Below, in pieces: positions 55,843-64,000 of a stretch of DNA of 64,000 nt. Origin of the DNA: Caballeronia sp. INDeC2. GTDB lineage: Bacteria > Pseudomonadota > Gammaproteobacteria > Burkholderiales > Burkholderiaceae. Each line of letters opens with the position of its first letter. Position 1 is the stretch's first letter. The DNA lies in contig NZ_JALQDG010000001.1 of the NCBI RefSeq assembly GCF_023631325.1, positions 93,402-157,401 of the forward strand. The letters are read 5' to 3'. Under the pieces are notes generated by a model, which made no database searches, was not told the origin of the DNA, and was given only the letters and a program-made list of their open reading frames with translations. The position numbers and the translations under genes were made by a program.

Positions 55843-56802
55843 ATGGAAAACAAATCACATGCGTTCTGGACTGGGCTCTTCACGATCGTCCTCGTGCTGG
55901 CCATCGCGTTCGCCGTGTTCTTCTTCAACGTGGATCGCACGGTGCGCGTGCCTTACGACCTGATCTCGCACACCAACGTGACCGGCCTCTTCACGGACGC
56001 GGCGGTGCGTTATCGCGGTCTGGGCGTCGGCAAGGTGGAATCGATCCGCTTCGACAGGGAGCATCCGGGTCAAATCCGCATCCGCATTCTCGTCGACAAG
56101 AACGCGCCGATGACGCACTCGACTTTCGCGACGCTCGGCTTTCAGGGCGTGACGGGCATCGCGTTCGTGCAGCTCGACGACACCGGCAAGGATTTGAGTC
56201 CGCTCGCTTCGTCGCCGCAGCACATCGCCGAAGTGCCGATGCGCCCGGGCCTCTTCGAACAATTGCAGCAGCGCGGCGACGTGATCCTGAAGAAGTTCGA
56301 GCGCTTGTCCGAAGACGCCGACAAGTTCCTCTCCGACGACGTGCGCACTCAACTCATGGCCACGACGAAGAGCCTGCAGGGCGCGGCGGACAGCATCGCG
56401 ACGCTCGCGGGCCAGGTCCAGCCCGTCGCGGCGCAATTGCCGCAGACGCTGAAGCAGATCAACACCACGCTCGCCTCGACCAACCAGCTCGTGCAGAACC
56501 TGAACCGTCCGGACGGCCCGTTCGTCGTCAATCTGAACAAGGCGGGCAAGGCCGCCGAGGACGCGAGCGCGGCGCTCGCCGACATGAACGAGTCGCTGCG
56601 GTTCGTGACGGCGCGCGTCGGCTTCGAAGCGCTGCCGCGCTTCTATTCGTTCAGCGACGACGTGAGCGCGGCCGCGCGTTCGGTCGATCGCGCCGCCGAC
56701 GCGTTCAGCACCAATCCGCGCAGCGTGCTCTTCGGCGCGCCGCAAAAGGAGCCGGGACCGGGCGAGCCGGGCTTCACGTGGCCCGCGAAAGCGACGCATT
56801 GA
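55843..56802 (+). CDS. MCE-domain lipid-binding protein (MlaD/PqiB-like)
   Basis: A 319-residue protein anchored by one N-terminal helix (AFWTGLFTIVLVLAIAFAVFFF), followed by one MCE domain (NVTGLFTDAAVRYRGLGVGKVESIRFD) and a long alpha-helical C-terminus (about residues 160-270) that may form a tunnel through the periplasm. It takes lipid from or to the ABC complex encoded just before it. A GGAGG-type site precedes the ATG. Confidence 0.93.
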   Translation: MENKSHAFWTGLFTIVLVLAIAFAVFFFNVDRTVRVPYDLISHTNVTGLFTDAAVRYRGLGVGKVESIRFDREHPGQIRIRILVDKNAPMTHSTFATLGFQGVTGIAFVQLDDTGKDLSPLASSPQHIAEVPMRPGLFEQLQQRGDVILKKFERLSEDADKFLSDDVRTQLMATTKSLQGAADSIATLAGQVQPVAAQLPQTLKQINTTLASTNQLVQNLNRPDGPFVVNLNKAGKAAEDASAALADMNESLRFVTARVGFEALPRFYSFSDDVSAAARSVDRAADAFSTNPRSVLFGAPQKEPGPGEPGFTWPAKATH

Positions 56803-56815
56803 TCGAGAAAACGAC

Positions 56816-57442
56816 ATGGCAGACATCGACATGAAAGGAGCAGCCGCGGCGTTCTCGCTTGCTTGCGTCACGATGCTCGCGGGCTGCGGATCGACGCCGA
56901 CCGCGATGCCGAACGCGCATTACGACCTCGGCGCCGCGCCTGTCTCCGACGCGACGGCCAGCGCCCTGCCGATGCCGCCGGTGAAGGTGCTCGCGGTCGC
57001 CGCGCCGCGCAGTCTGGAAACCGATGCGTTCGCGTATCGCCTGAGCTACGTCGACGCACAGCGCACCGGGAGCTATTCGGACAGCCACTGGACGATGCCG
57101 CCCGCGCAACTTCTCACGCAGCGTCTGCGCGATGCGCTCGCGGCGCGCGGCCCGATCCTGTCGGGCGCGGACCCGGTGCGCGCCGTGCCGCTGCTCGAAG
57201 TCGAGCTCACGAACTTCGAACAGGTCTTCGACGCGCCCGAGCAGAGCCACGGCCTCGTGTCCGTGCGCGCGACGCTCACGCAGCAAGGCCGCGTGGTCGG
57301 CCAGCGCAGTTTCGCCGCGAGCGCGCCTGCGCCGAGCGCCGATGCATCCGGCGGCGCGCGGGCGCTCGCGGCCGCGTCGGACGACGTTATCGCGCAGCTT
57401 TCCGCGTGGCTCGCCGCGCAACCCCTTCCCGCTACGCGATGA
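56816..57442 (+). CDS. ABC-type transport auxiliary lipoprotein (PqiC-like)
   Basis: A 208-residue lipoprotein of the DUF330/ABC-transport auxiliary family. The signal peptide ends in the lipobox MLAGC, then STPTAMPNAHYDLG. The core MPPAQLLTQRLRDALAARGP is characteristic. It probably sits in the outer membrane as the end station of the lipid pathway. It starts 13 bp after the MCE gene. Confidence 0.88.
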   Translation: MADIDMKGAAAAFSLACVTMLAGCGSTPTAMPNAHYDLGAAPVSDATASALPMPPVKVLAVAAPRSLETDAFAYRLSYVDAQRTGSYSDSHWTMPPAQLLTQRLRDALAARGPILSGADPVRAVPLLEVELTNFEQVFDAPEQSHGLVSVRATLTQQGRVVGQRSFAASAPAPSADASGGARALAAASDDVIAQLSAWLAAQPLPATR

Positions 57443-57491
57443 CCTTCCGTTGTTTCACCATCCGCCCAGCACGGAGGCGCACGGGCGGCTC

Positions 57492-58664
57492 ATGACGATC
57501 AAGCAATGGCAGCGCCGCCCGTCGGCGTTTTCCCGGCAGGCGCTCGCCGCATACGCGGCGCTCGTGGTCTACGGTTCGCTCTATCCGTTCTCCGGCTGGC
57601 GCTCGCTGGGCCTGAGCCCGCTCGCGTATCTCGCCGATCCGCTGCCGCAGTATCTGACCGTCTTCGATGTCGTGACGAACGTGCTCGGCTACATGCCGCT
57701 CGGTTCGCTGATCGTGCTCGCACTCTATCCGCGCTTTCGCGGCACGCCCGCGGTGGTCGCCGCGCTCGCCGGCGGCGCGCTGCTTTCCGGCACGATGGAA
57801 GCCATTCAGACGTATCTGCCGACGCGCGTCGCATCGAATCTCGATCTCGCCGCCAATGCGTTCGGCGCGCTCGTCGGCGGCGTGCTTGCCGCGCCCGCGA
57901 CGAGCGCGCTGCTCGACCGCGGCCTGCTGCGGCGCATCCGCTTCACGTGGTTCGAGCGCGACGCGGCGTATGTCATCGGCTTGTCGGCGCTGTGGCCGTT
58001 CGCGGCGATGTTCCCCGCGCCGTATCTCTTCGGCGGCGGCGATCTGCCGCGCGTGCTGTGGGACGAGCTCGACCCGTCGATGCAGGACGCGATCCTCGCG
58101 TGGACGCCTGCCTCATGGGACCTCGAAAGCCGGCCGGACCGGCTCGGCGCGCTGCTGCCCGACGACGCGTGGGAAGCGCTGATCACGTCGACGAGCCTCT
58201 TCGCGGCGCTCGTGCTCATGACGCTGCTCACGCGCAAGCGCGCGCCGCGCATCCGGCTGATGCTCGGCCTCGTCGCGATCACGCTCTTCGCGAAAGCGGG
58301 CGCGACTTTCCTGCAATCGCGCGCGGGCCTGACCTTCGACTGGGCGACGGACGGCGCGCTCGAAGGCATCGCCATCGCGGTGACGGCGGGCGTATTGTCG
58401 GTTTCGCTGCCGCGCGGATTGCGCGCGGCGCTCGCGGGTGCGGCGCTCGTCGTCTCGCTCGCGATCGTCAACCTGCTGCCGGTGAATCCGTATTTCGATA
58501 TCGTGCTCGCGGACTGGCGGCAGGGACGCTATCTGCATTTCAACGGGCTCGCGCACTGGCTCGCGTGGGTCTGGCCGTATGCGGCGCTCGGCTGGCTCGC
58601 GTCCGCGGCCGAGCGCGCGTGGCTTGCGCGGCGGCGTGCGCGCAAGGCGGGCCGGCCGGTGTGA
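57492..58664 (+). CDS. VanZ family membrane protein
   Basis: A 390-residue inner-membrane protein with a VanZ-like N-terminal domain (VVYGSLYPFSGWRS, DVVTNVLGYMPLGSLIVLAL and AIQTYLPTRVASNLDLAANAFGALVG), then further membrane segments up to about residue 365. About ten segments in total. VanZ confers low-level teicoplanin resistance in enterococci, but in Gram-negatives the role of the family is unknown. It is 49 bp after the lipoprotein gene. Confidence 0.87.
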   Translation: MTIKQWQRRPSAFSRQALAAYAALVVYGSLYPFSGWRSLGLSPLAYLADPLPQYLTVFDVVTNVLGYMPLGSLIVLALYPRFRGTPAVVAALAGGALLSGTMEAIQTYLPTRVASNLDLAANAFGALVGGVLAAPATSALLDRGLLRRIRFTWFERDAAYVIGLSALWPFAAMFPAPYLFGGGDLPRVLWDELDPSMQDAILAWTPASWDLESRPDRLGALLPDDAWEALITSTSLFAALVLMTLLTRKRAPRIRLMLGLVAITLFAKAGATFLQSRAGLTFDWATDGALEGIAIAVTAGVLSVSLPRGLRAALAGAALVVSLAIVNLLPVNPYFDIVLADWRQGRYLHFNGLAHWLAWVWPYAALGWLASAAERAWLARRRARKAGRPV

Positions 58665-58735
58665 CGCTCCGAGCGACGCGGCGGGCACGAACATCGCTCG
58701 CTATAATCGACCGACACTCTCATCGCGCCAAGCTC

Positions 58736-59065
58736 ATGGATTCCTTCTACAAGTACCACGTGTTTTTCTGCCTGAATCAGCGCGATGCCGATGCGTCGCG
58801 CCCGAGCTGCGCGAACTGCAACGCGCAGGCCATGCAGGAGCATGCGAAAAAGCGCGTGAAGCAGCTCGGCCTCGCGGGCGAAGGCAAGGTGCGCATCAAC
58901 AAGGCCGGATGCCTCGACCGCTGCGAACTCGGGCCGGTCGTGGTCGTGTATCCGGAAGGCACGTGGTACACGTATATCGACGAAACGGACATCGATGAAA
59001 TCGTGGAGTCGCATCTGGCCAACGGCAAAATCGTCGAACGTCTTCTCATCGATCAACCGGCATGA
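58736..59065 (+). CDS. Thioredoxin-like [2Fe-2S] ferredoxin
   Basis: A 109-residue ferredoxin of the Shethna/FdII type, related to the NuoE fold. Four candidate cluster cysteines are C12 (FFCLNQRD), C25 or C28 (SCANCNA) and the pair in AGCLDRCELGP. The end VESHLANGKIVERLLI is typical. It has TATAAT at 58702-58707, so it likely has its own promoter. The stop overlaps the next gene by 4 bp. Confidence 0.92.
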   Translation: MDSFYKYHVFFCLNQRDADASRPSCANCNAQAMQEHAKKRVKQLGLAGEGKVRINKAGCLDRCELGPVVVVYPEGTWYTYIDETDIDEIVESHLANGKIVERLLIDQPA

Positions 59066-59697
59066 ACGCGCAAACCGAAAAATTCCTGATCGACGGGCCG
59101 GTCGGCAAGATCGAATGCGCGCTCGACCGTACCGATTCCAATGGGCAACCCGCGCGCGGCATCGCGCTCGTCGCGCATCCGCATCCGCTTTTCGGCGGCA
59201 CGATGGACAACAAGGTCGCGCAGACGCTCGCGCGCACTTTCGTGCAGCTCGGCTACGTGACGTATCGCTCGAATTTTCGCGGCGTCGGCGCGACGGGCGG
59301 TGAGCATGACAACGGCATCGGCGAGCAGGACGATCTGCTCGCGCTGATCGACCACATGCGCGCGCAACCCGGACAGGCCGACGTGCCGATCGTGCTCGCG
59401 GGCTTTTCATTCGGCACGTTCGTGCTGTCGCATGTCGCGAAACGCATGCTCGAAGCGGGCAAGGAAATCGAGCGCATGGTGTTCGTCGGCACGGCGGCGA
59501 GCCGTTGGGAAGTCGCGCCCGTGCCGGACACCACGCTCGTGATTCACGGCGAAGTCGACGACACCGTGCCGATTCAATCCGTCTACGACTGGGCGCGGCC
59601 GCAGGAACTGCCGGTCGTCGTGATTCCGGGCGGCGAGCATTTCTTTCACCGCAAGCTGCATATTCTCAAGCGCGTGATCGTCGACGCGTGGCGCTAA
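59062..59697 (+). CDS. Alpha/beta hydrolase (small, lidless)
   Basis: A 211-residue hydrolase. The oxyanion strand is LVAHPHPLFGGTMDNKV, the nucleophile elbow GFSFGTFVLS, the acid Asp in GEVDDTVP and the His in GGEHFFHRKL. The HPHPLFGG and SNFRGVG motifs are those of a conserved bacterial group close to CocE/dienelactone hydrolase relatives, function unknown. Coupled to the ferredoxin by an ATGA overlap, which is a conserved pairing hinting at a joint role. Confidence 0.9.
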   Translation: MNAQTEKFLIDGPVGKIECALDRTDSNGQPARGIALVAHPHPLFGGTMDNKVAQTLARTFVQLGYVTYRSNFRGVGATGGEHDNGIGEQDDLLALIDHMRAQPGQADVPIVLAGFSFGTFVLSHVAKRMLEAGKEIERMVFVGTAASRWEVAPVPDTTLVIHGEVDDTVPIQSVYDWARPQELPVVVIPGGEHFFHRKLHILKRVIVDAWR

Positions 59698-60110
59698 GCG
59701 TACTTATCCGACGCGCGTCGCAAGGTCGATGAAGGACTTTGCGAGCGCATCGTTGCATGATCGGTAAAAGCGGCTAAGCGCAGCCCGAAAAACGTTAAAA
59801 CGCGCGGCAGAAGCGCGGATTCGAAGGAAAACGGAAGCGGGCCGCGCGTATAATGGCGCAGAATTTTTTCGCTGTTTCCGGCCGTGCGATGCTCCGCCGA
59901 ACTTCTCGCGGTCATCGAAACGCCGGCTTCCGAGAACCGTTTTCGCGTCCGTCTGTCGAACGAGCGCTTTTCGCCGCGGCGCCGCGCGTGCCGCAGTCCT
60001 GGCGACGAGCCCGACCGGCAGCGACGGTCAGCCTGTTCAACCCGTGCTTCGCCGATCATCCGATCCCCGATCGTCCTCGTCGCAGCCTGCTTTTTCCGCC
60101 GATCGATCCT
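59698..60110. other. dacC upstream region
   Basis: A 413-bp gap without a convincing gene. An extended -10 element, GCGTATAATGG (TATAAT at 59849-59854), probably starts dacC transcription, giving a leader of about 250 nt. No good -35 is seen. I recognise no riboswitch. Confidence 0.4.
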
Positions 60111-61325
60111 ATGCGCTTTGTCCCTGCCGGCCTGTCTCTTCCTTCTGTTTCCATCGTTCATCATCGCGCCATCAAAGCCGCATTCGTGCTGCCGGCCGTG
60201 CTCGCCGCCGCGAGCGCCTTCGCGCAAGTGCCGCCGCCCGACGTGACCGCGCGTTCGTGGGTTCTCGTCGACGCCACCAGCAATCAGGTGCTCGCGTCGG
60301 GCAATCCCGATGAGCGCGTCGAGCCCGCATCGCTCACGAAGCTGATGACCGCGTATCTCGTCTTCGACGCGCTGAAGGCGAAGAAGATCAACATGGATCA
60401 GACCGTCATGCCGAGCGAAGCCGTGCGCCGCGTGCGCACGGACGAATCGCGCATGTTCATCGAGGCGAACAAGCCGGTCACCGTGCACGATCTCGTCTAC
60501 GGCATGATCGTGCAGTCGGGCAACGACGCGGCCATCGCGCTGGCGGAGCTCGTCGGCGGCAGCGAAAGCAACTTCGTGCAGTTGATGAACGCGGCAGCGA
60601 AGCGCATCGGCATGACTCACACGAACTTCGCCGATGTGAACGGCATGCCCGATCCGCAGCACTACACGACCGCCGGCGATCTCGCCGTGCTGTCCACGCG
60701 CCTCGTGCGCGACTTCCCCGAGTACTACAGCATCTTCTCGGTGAAGGAGTTCACGTACAACAAGATCAAGCAGCCGAACCGCAACCGCCTGCTGTGGCTC
60801 GATCCGACCGTCGACGGCCTCAAGACCGGCCACACGAAGGCCGCGGGCTATTGCCTGATCGCGACCGCGAAGCGCTCGCTCGTGGGCGTGCCCGATGCGA
60901 GCCGCCGTCTCGTCGCCGTGGTGATGGGCGAGCCCAAAGAGCACAACCGCGTGCAGGACAGCCTGAAGATGCTGAACTACGGCTACACCGCGTACGACGC
61001 ACTGCGTCTGTACAAGGCGAATCAGGTGATCGAATCGCCGCGCGTGTACAAGGGCGCCGCGGACAACGTGCAGGCGGGCGTCACGACGGATCAGTACATC
61101 ACCGTGCCGAAGGGTTTGGGCGAGAAGGTCAAGCCGACCGTCACGCACAACGATCTGATCGTCGCGCCGATCAAGAAGGGCCAGCAGATCGGAACCGTCA
61201 AAATGATGGCGGACGGCAAGGAAGTCGCGCAGTTCCCGCTCGTGGCGCTGCAGGACGTGCCGGAAGCGGGCATCTTCGGCCGCCTGTGGGATTCGGCGCT
61301 GCTCTGGTGGCAGAAGCGCAAATAA
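60111..61325 (+). CDS. dacC: D-alanyl-D-alanine carboxypeptidase (penicillin-binding protein 5/6 family)
   Basis: A 404-residue periplasmic enzyme trimming the last D-Ala from peptidoglycan pentapeptides. The active-site motifs are S74-L-T-K77, S136-G-N138 and KTG in DGLKTGHTKAAG. The signal peptide ends near AAASAFAQ. A beta-sandwich domain follows and the C-terminal amphipathic helix (FGRLWDSALLWWQKRK) anchors it to the membrane. Paralogues dacA/dacC cannot be told apart surely. Confidence 0.93.
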   Translation: MRFVPAGLSLPSVSIVHHRAIKAAFVLPAVLAAASAFAQVPPPDVTARSWVLVDATSNQVLASGNPDERVEPASLTKLMTAYLVFDALKAKKINMDQTVMPSEAVRRVRTDESRMFIEANKPVTVHDLVYGMIVQSGNDAAIALAELVGGSESNFVQLMNAAAKRIGMTHTNFADVNGMPDPQHYTTAGDLAVLSTRLVRDFPEYYSIFSVKEFTYNKIKQPNRNRLLWLDPTVDGLKTGHTKAAGYCLIATAKRSLVGVPDASRRLVAVVMGEPKEHNRVQDSLKMLNYGYTAYDALRLYKANQVIESPRVYKGAADNVQAGVTTDQYITVPKGLGEKVKPTVTHNDLIVAPIKKGQQIGTVKMMADGKEVAQFPLVALQDVPEAGIFGRLWDSALLWWQKRK

Positions 61326-61374
61326 TCGAAGTCAGCGAAGTTTGAGCGACAGTTTTGAGAAAGGAGCGGTCCCG

Positions 61375-62286
61375 ATGAGCCAAGCCGAAGTTTTCGATCC
61401 GACGGTTTATCTGAACGGCGAGTGGGGGCCGCTTTCCGAAGCGCGCATTCCCGTGCTCGACCGCGGGTTCATCTTCGGCGACGGCGTGTATGAAGTCGTG
61501 CCGCTCTACGCGCAAGCCGATGGCGCGCGTCTGCCGTTCCGGCTCAAACAGCATCTCGCGCGGCTGAATCGCAGTCTCGGCAAGATCCGCATCGACAATC
61601 CGTTCGACGACGCCGGCTGGCGCGCGTTGATCGATCGTGCGATGCGCGAAAACGCCGGCAACGGCGACGCGCTCGTCTACATTCAGGTCACACGCGGCGT
61701 CGCAAAGCGGCGCGGGCATGCGTTTCCGGCGGGCATCACGCCGACCGTGTTCGTCATGCTCGGTCAGCTCGTCTTTCCGAGCGAGGCGGATCGCGCGCGC
61801 GGCGCGGTGGCCGTGACCGCCGAAGACAAGCGCTGGCTGCATTGCGACATCAAGTCGGTGTCTCTGCTCGGCAACGTATTGATGGCGCAGCACGCCGCCG
61901 AAAACGACGCGCTTGAAACCATCCAGTTGCGCGACGGCTTGCTTACCGAAGGTTCGTCCTCAAATGTGTGGATCGTGAAGGGCGGCACGCTGCTGGGCGC
62001 GCCGCGCGGACCGCGCATTCTCGAAGGCATCCGCTACGGGCTGATTGCGGAACTGGCGCGCGAGGCGGGCATTCCGTTCGAGGAGCGCGACATCACGGAA
62101 GCCGAATTGCGTTCGGCGGACGAAATCATGATCAGCTCCGCGACCAAGGAAGTTATGCCGATCACCACGCTCGACGGGAAATCCGTCGGCGACGGTCGTC
62201 CCGGTCCGGTCTATGCTGCTCTGTACGACGCCTATCAGCGGGCCAAGGCGCGCGAGTTCGCGGAAGAGGCCGCGCGAGCCAAATAA
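61375..62286 (+). CDS. dat: D-amino acid aminotransferase
   Basis: A 303-residue fold-type IV PLP enzyme. K160 (CDIKSVSLLGN) holds the cofactor, and the phosphate-side loop is TEGSSSNVW. The CDIKS-x-x-LLGN segment is that of Bacillus D-amino acid transaminase rather than of branched-chain enzymes. It would make D-Glu or D-Ala from keto acids, fitting its place 49 bp after dacC, a cell-wall recycling gene. GAAAGGAG precedes the start. Confidence 0.9.
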   Translation: MSQAEVFDPTVYLNGEWGPLSEARIPVLDRGFIFGDGVYEVVPLYAQADGARLPFRLKQHLARLNRSLGKIRIDNPFDDAGWRALIDRAMRENAGNGDALVYIQVTRGVAKRRGHAFPAGITPTVFVMLGQLVFPSEADRARGAVAVTAEDKRWLHCDIKSVSLLGNVLMAQHAAENDALETIQLRDGLLTEGSSSNVWIVKGGTLLGAPRGPRILEGIRYGLIAELAREAGIPFEERDITEAELRSADEIMISSATKEVMPITTLDGKSVGDGRPGPVYAALYDAYQRAKAREFAEEAARAK

Positions 62287-62309
62287 GGCGCGAAGTGGAG
62301 GAGAACACC

Positions 62310-62618
62310 ATGTCCGACAAGCCACGATCCACCGATCCAACCGATTCCGCCGCGCACAGCGCCGACGAGCTGTTCGACTTTCCCTGCGATTTCCCGATCA
62401 AGGTGATGGGCAAAACGCATCCGGAATTCCACGACACGATCGTGAGCCTGCTCAAGGAGTTCGACCAGGAATTCGACGCATCGCGCGTGGAGGCGCGTCC
62501 GTCGTCCGGCGGCAATTACACCGGCCTCACTTGCACGGTGCGCGCGCAAAATCGTCCGCACCTCGACGACATCTATCGCGCGCTCACCGGCCACCCGATG
62601 GTCAAGGTAGTGCTTTGA
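62310..62618 (+). CDS. ybeD: DUF493 family protein (YbeD-like)
   Basis: A 102-residue ACT-like protein, UPF0250. It contains FDFPCDFPIKVMGKTHPEFHDTI and VRAQNRPHLDDIYRALTGHPMVKVVL. In many proteobacteria it is followed by lipB and lipA for lipoate synthesis, but here the next gene is a LysR regulator on the other strand whose coding end overlaps this one by 17 bp. GGAGGAG precedes the start. Confidence 0.93.
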   Translation: MSDKPRSTDPTDSAAHSADELFDFPCDFPIKVMGKTHPEFHDTIVSLLKEFDQEFDASRVEARPSSGGNYTGLTCTVRAQNRPHLDDIYRALTGHPMVKVVL

Positions 62619-63582
62619 GCTTGCCCGCCGGCGCGTCGCACACCGCCGGCGTGCGCTCGTAGAGCAGCCTGAACTGCTCGGCTTCCTCGAAAACCCATTC
62701 CCTGAACGCCTGCACGCGCTTCGTCTGAAGAAGCGCCGTCGGGCACACGAAGTAGTACTTCCACGGACTCGGCCCGTCGACGTTGAACAGCCGCACGAGC
62801 CGTCCCGCGATGATCTCCTGCATGGCGAGCGAGCGCCGCACGAGCGCGACACCCTGTCCGTCGATGGCCGCCTGAAGAAGATTCGACGAATCCTCATACA
62901 ACACGCCGCGCTTCGGCTCCGGAAGATCCGTGAGTCCGGCCGCGTCGAACCACGGGCGCCACAATTCCTCGTCCGATCGCAAGAGCGGCGTAGTCGCCAG
63001 ATCGCGCGGCACGCGCGGCAACTCGCCGCCGCGAAAATTCGGCGCGCACGCGGGGAAGAACACCTCGTCGAGCAATTCCTCCGTGTGCAGACCCGCGTAC
63101 TTGCCGTAGCCGAAACGGATCGCGACGTCCACATCGTCGCGGTTGAAATCGGTGAGCGCGTTCGTCGACAGCAATTCGAGATCGATTTCCGGATGCTTTT
63201 CGATAAACCGGCCCACGCGCGTCGTGAGCCACCGCGCAGAAAACGACGACAGCATCGACACGATCAAGCGCCGGTCGCGATCGCCCGAGCGGATGCGGCG
63301 CGTCGATTCCGCCAGCGCGACGAGCGCCGCGCGCACTTCCGCGGCGTATTGCTTGCCGCGATCGGTGAGACGCACGCGCTTGCCGTCGCGCGCGAAGAGC
63401 GACACGCCGAGCTCGGCCTCCAGCGCGCGAATCTGATGGCTGACCGCGCCGTGCGTGACGAAAAGCTCGTCGGCGGCGCGGGAGAAGCTCTCGTGACGGG
63501 CGGCGGCCTCGAAGGCGCGCAGCGCGTTCAGGGCGGGAAGCTGTCGGAGGTCCATGTGGATTGTCGGCGTTGTCGTTGTCAA
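62602..63582 (-). CDS. LysR family regulator (GcvA-like)
   Basis: A 326-residue LysR-type regulator with an N-terminal winged helix (LPALNALRAFEAAARHESFSRAADELFVTHGAVSHQIRALE) and a periplasmic-binding-like effector domain. The NALRAFEAAARH and VTHGAVSHQIR patterns are those of the GcvA/AmpR group. The start may instead be the ATG at 63555 (MDLRQLP). It diverges from the DUF2917 gene with under 100 bp between them and may regulate it. Confidence 0.9.
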   Translation of the reverse strand: MTTTTPTIHMDLRQLPALNALRAFEAAARHESFSRAADELFVTHGAVSHQIRALEAELGVSLFARDGKRVRLTDRGKQYAAEVRAALVALAESTRRIRSGDRDRRLIVSMLSSFSARWLTTRVGRFIEKHPEIDLELLSTNALTDFNRDDVDVAIRFGYGKYAGLHTEELLDEVFFPACAPNFRGGELPRVPRDLATTPLLRSDEELWRPWFDAAGLTDLPEPKRGVLYEDSSNLLQAAIDGQGVALVRRSLAMQEIIAGRLVRLFNVDGPSPWKYYFVCPTALLQTKRVQAFREWVFEEAEQFRLLYERTPAVCDAPAGKLKALP

Positions 63583-63678
63583 AACAGCTCACATAGCGGT
63601 GAAAATTGATCGTTTTGTCTGGTGCCTTGCCACGCCTAGGATTGTAGTCATCGAAACGTTCCTTTGGCGGAGTGGATC

Positions 63679-64000
63679 ATGCGAGAAATTTCAACAAGCG
63701 TCACGTTCGAAATCAAGCCCGGCGAAACCGTGCCGATGCGCATCGCGCGCGGCACGCGCCTGACGGTCCACGGCAGCGCCGTCTGGGCGACGCGCAGCAA
63801 CGACATAGAAGACTACTGGCTCGTCCCCGGCGACAACCTCAAGCTGCGCGAACGCGAGCGGCTCTGGCTGTCCGTCGAGGGCGACCGTCCGGCGCACGTC
63901 GTCTTCACGATTCTGCCGCGTTGCGACGAGCGTGCGATGCACTGGATGTCGACGCGCATCGAGCGTCTCGCGCAACGCCTGCGCGCCGGATGGCGCACCG
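63679..64000 (+). CDS. DUF2917 domain protein (partial, cut by window end)
   Basis: An open frame from ATG 63679 runs off the window after 107 codons. It begins MREISTSVTFEIKPGETVPMRI and continues LTVHGSAVWATRSNDIEDYWLVPGDNLKLRERERLWLSVEG, the compact beta pattern of DUF2917, a cupin-like family common beside LysR genes in Burkholderiaceae. GGAG lies just upstream. The function is unknown. Confidence 0.8.
   Translation, partial: MREISTSVTFEIKPGETVPMRIARGTRLTVHGSAVWATRSNDIEDYWLVPGDNLKLRERERLWLSVEGDRPAHVVFTILPRCDERAMHWMSTRIERLAQRLRAGWRT

Noticed and set aside
1..64000. CRISPR arrays, insertion sequences, prophage, tRNA and rRNA genes
   Set aside because: No regularly spaced repeats, transposase or integrase genes, or tRNA/rRNA-like sequences were recognised; the window reads as core chromosome.

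Overview
This is a GC-rich, densely coding stretch of housekeeping chromosome from a motile betaproteobacterium of the Burkholderiaceae, most likely Paraburkholderia, Caballeronia or Burkholderia. The evidence is the gene set and its order: an flhDC-motAB-che cluster next to fliC-fliD-fliT, a methionine synthase split into two genes, a PhaM-type polyhydroxyalkanoate granule protein, and lineage-typical small families (DUF1840, DUF2844, DUF2917, DUF3108, DUF3443, DUF3567). I saw no insertion sequences, prophage, CRISPR array, tRNA or rRNA.

Layout. 0-4.2 kb: an MBL-fold hydrolase, a lone peptide-type binding protein, and a CaCA-family cation exchanger preceded by a clear yybP-ykoY (manganese) riboswitch. 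4.2-8.7 kb: filament genes fliT, fliD and a large flagellin with an internally repeated middle domain, read from a sigma-28 promoter. 8.8-16.9 kb: mixed genes (aldo/keto reductase, rpsU, two tandem paralogues of unknown function, tag, a BadF-type kinase, a HAD phosphatase, aqpZ, a glycosyltransferase). 17.2-29.7 kb: flhD, flhC, then one long run motA-motB-cheY-cheA-cheW-mcp-cheR-cheD-cheB-cheY-cheZ, with a sigma-28 promoter before motA and a strong terminator after cheZ. 29.8-36.7 kb: a secreted DUF2844 protein with a DUF3443 lipoprotein that carries pepsin-like aspartic-protease signatures, then SDR, dsbA, a SPOR protein and argS. 37-41.4 kb: split metH. 41.5-48.5 kb: an alpha/beta hydrolase, a DUF3108 protein, an IclR regulator divergent from an FAH-family gene, an orphan substrate-binding protein, a crotonase-like protein and PhaM. 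48.7-51.6 kb: a MerR regulator with a cobalamin photoreceptor signature, a di-iron protein and rfaE2. 51.6-59.7 kb: coaX-birA and an Mla-like lipid transport operon followed by VanZ, a thioredoxin-like ferredoxin and a hydrolase. 60-64 kb: dacC, dat, ybeD (without the usual lipB next to it), a GcvA-like LysR regulator and a DUF2917 gene cut by the window edge.

How the parts work together. FlhDC would start the flagellar cascade, FliA (outside the window) would read the sigma-28 promoters of fliC and motA, and the che genes make a full adaptation and dephosphorylation system (CheR/CheB/CheD plus CheZ). The most rewarding places for a second look are the riboswitch-controlled exchanger, the aspartic-protease-like DUF3443 protein, the B12-type MerR regulator, the regulatory region of flhDC, and the probable rearrangement point after ybeD. 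No wholly new multi-gene system stands out.
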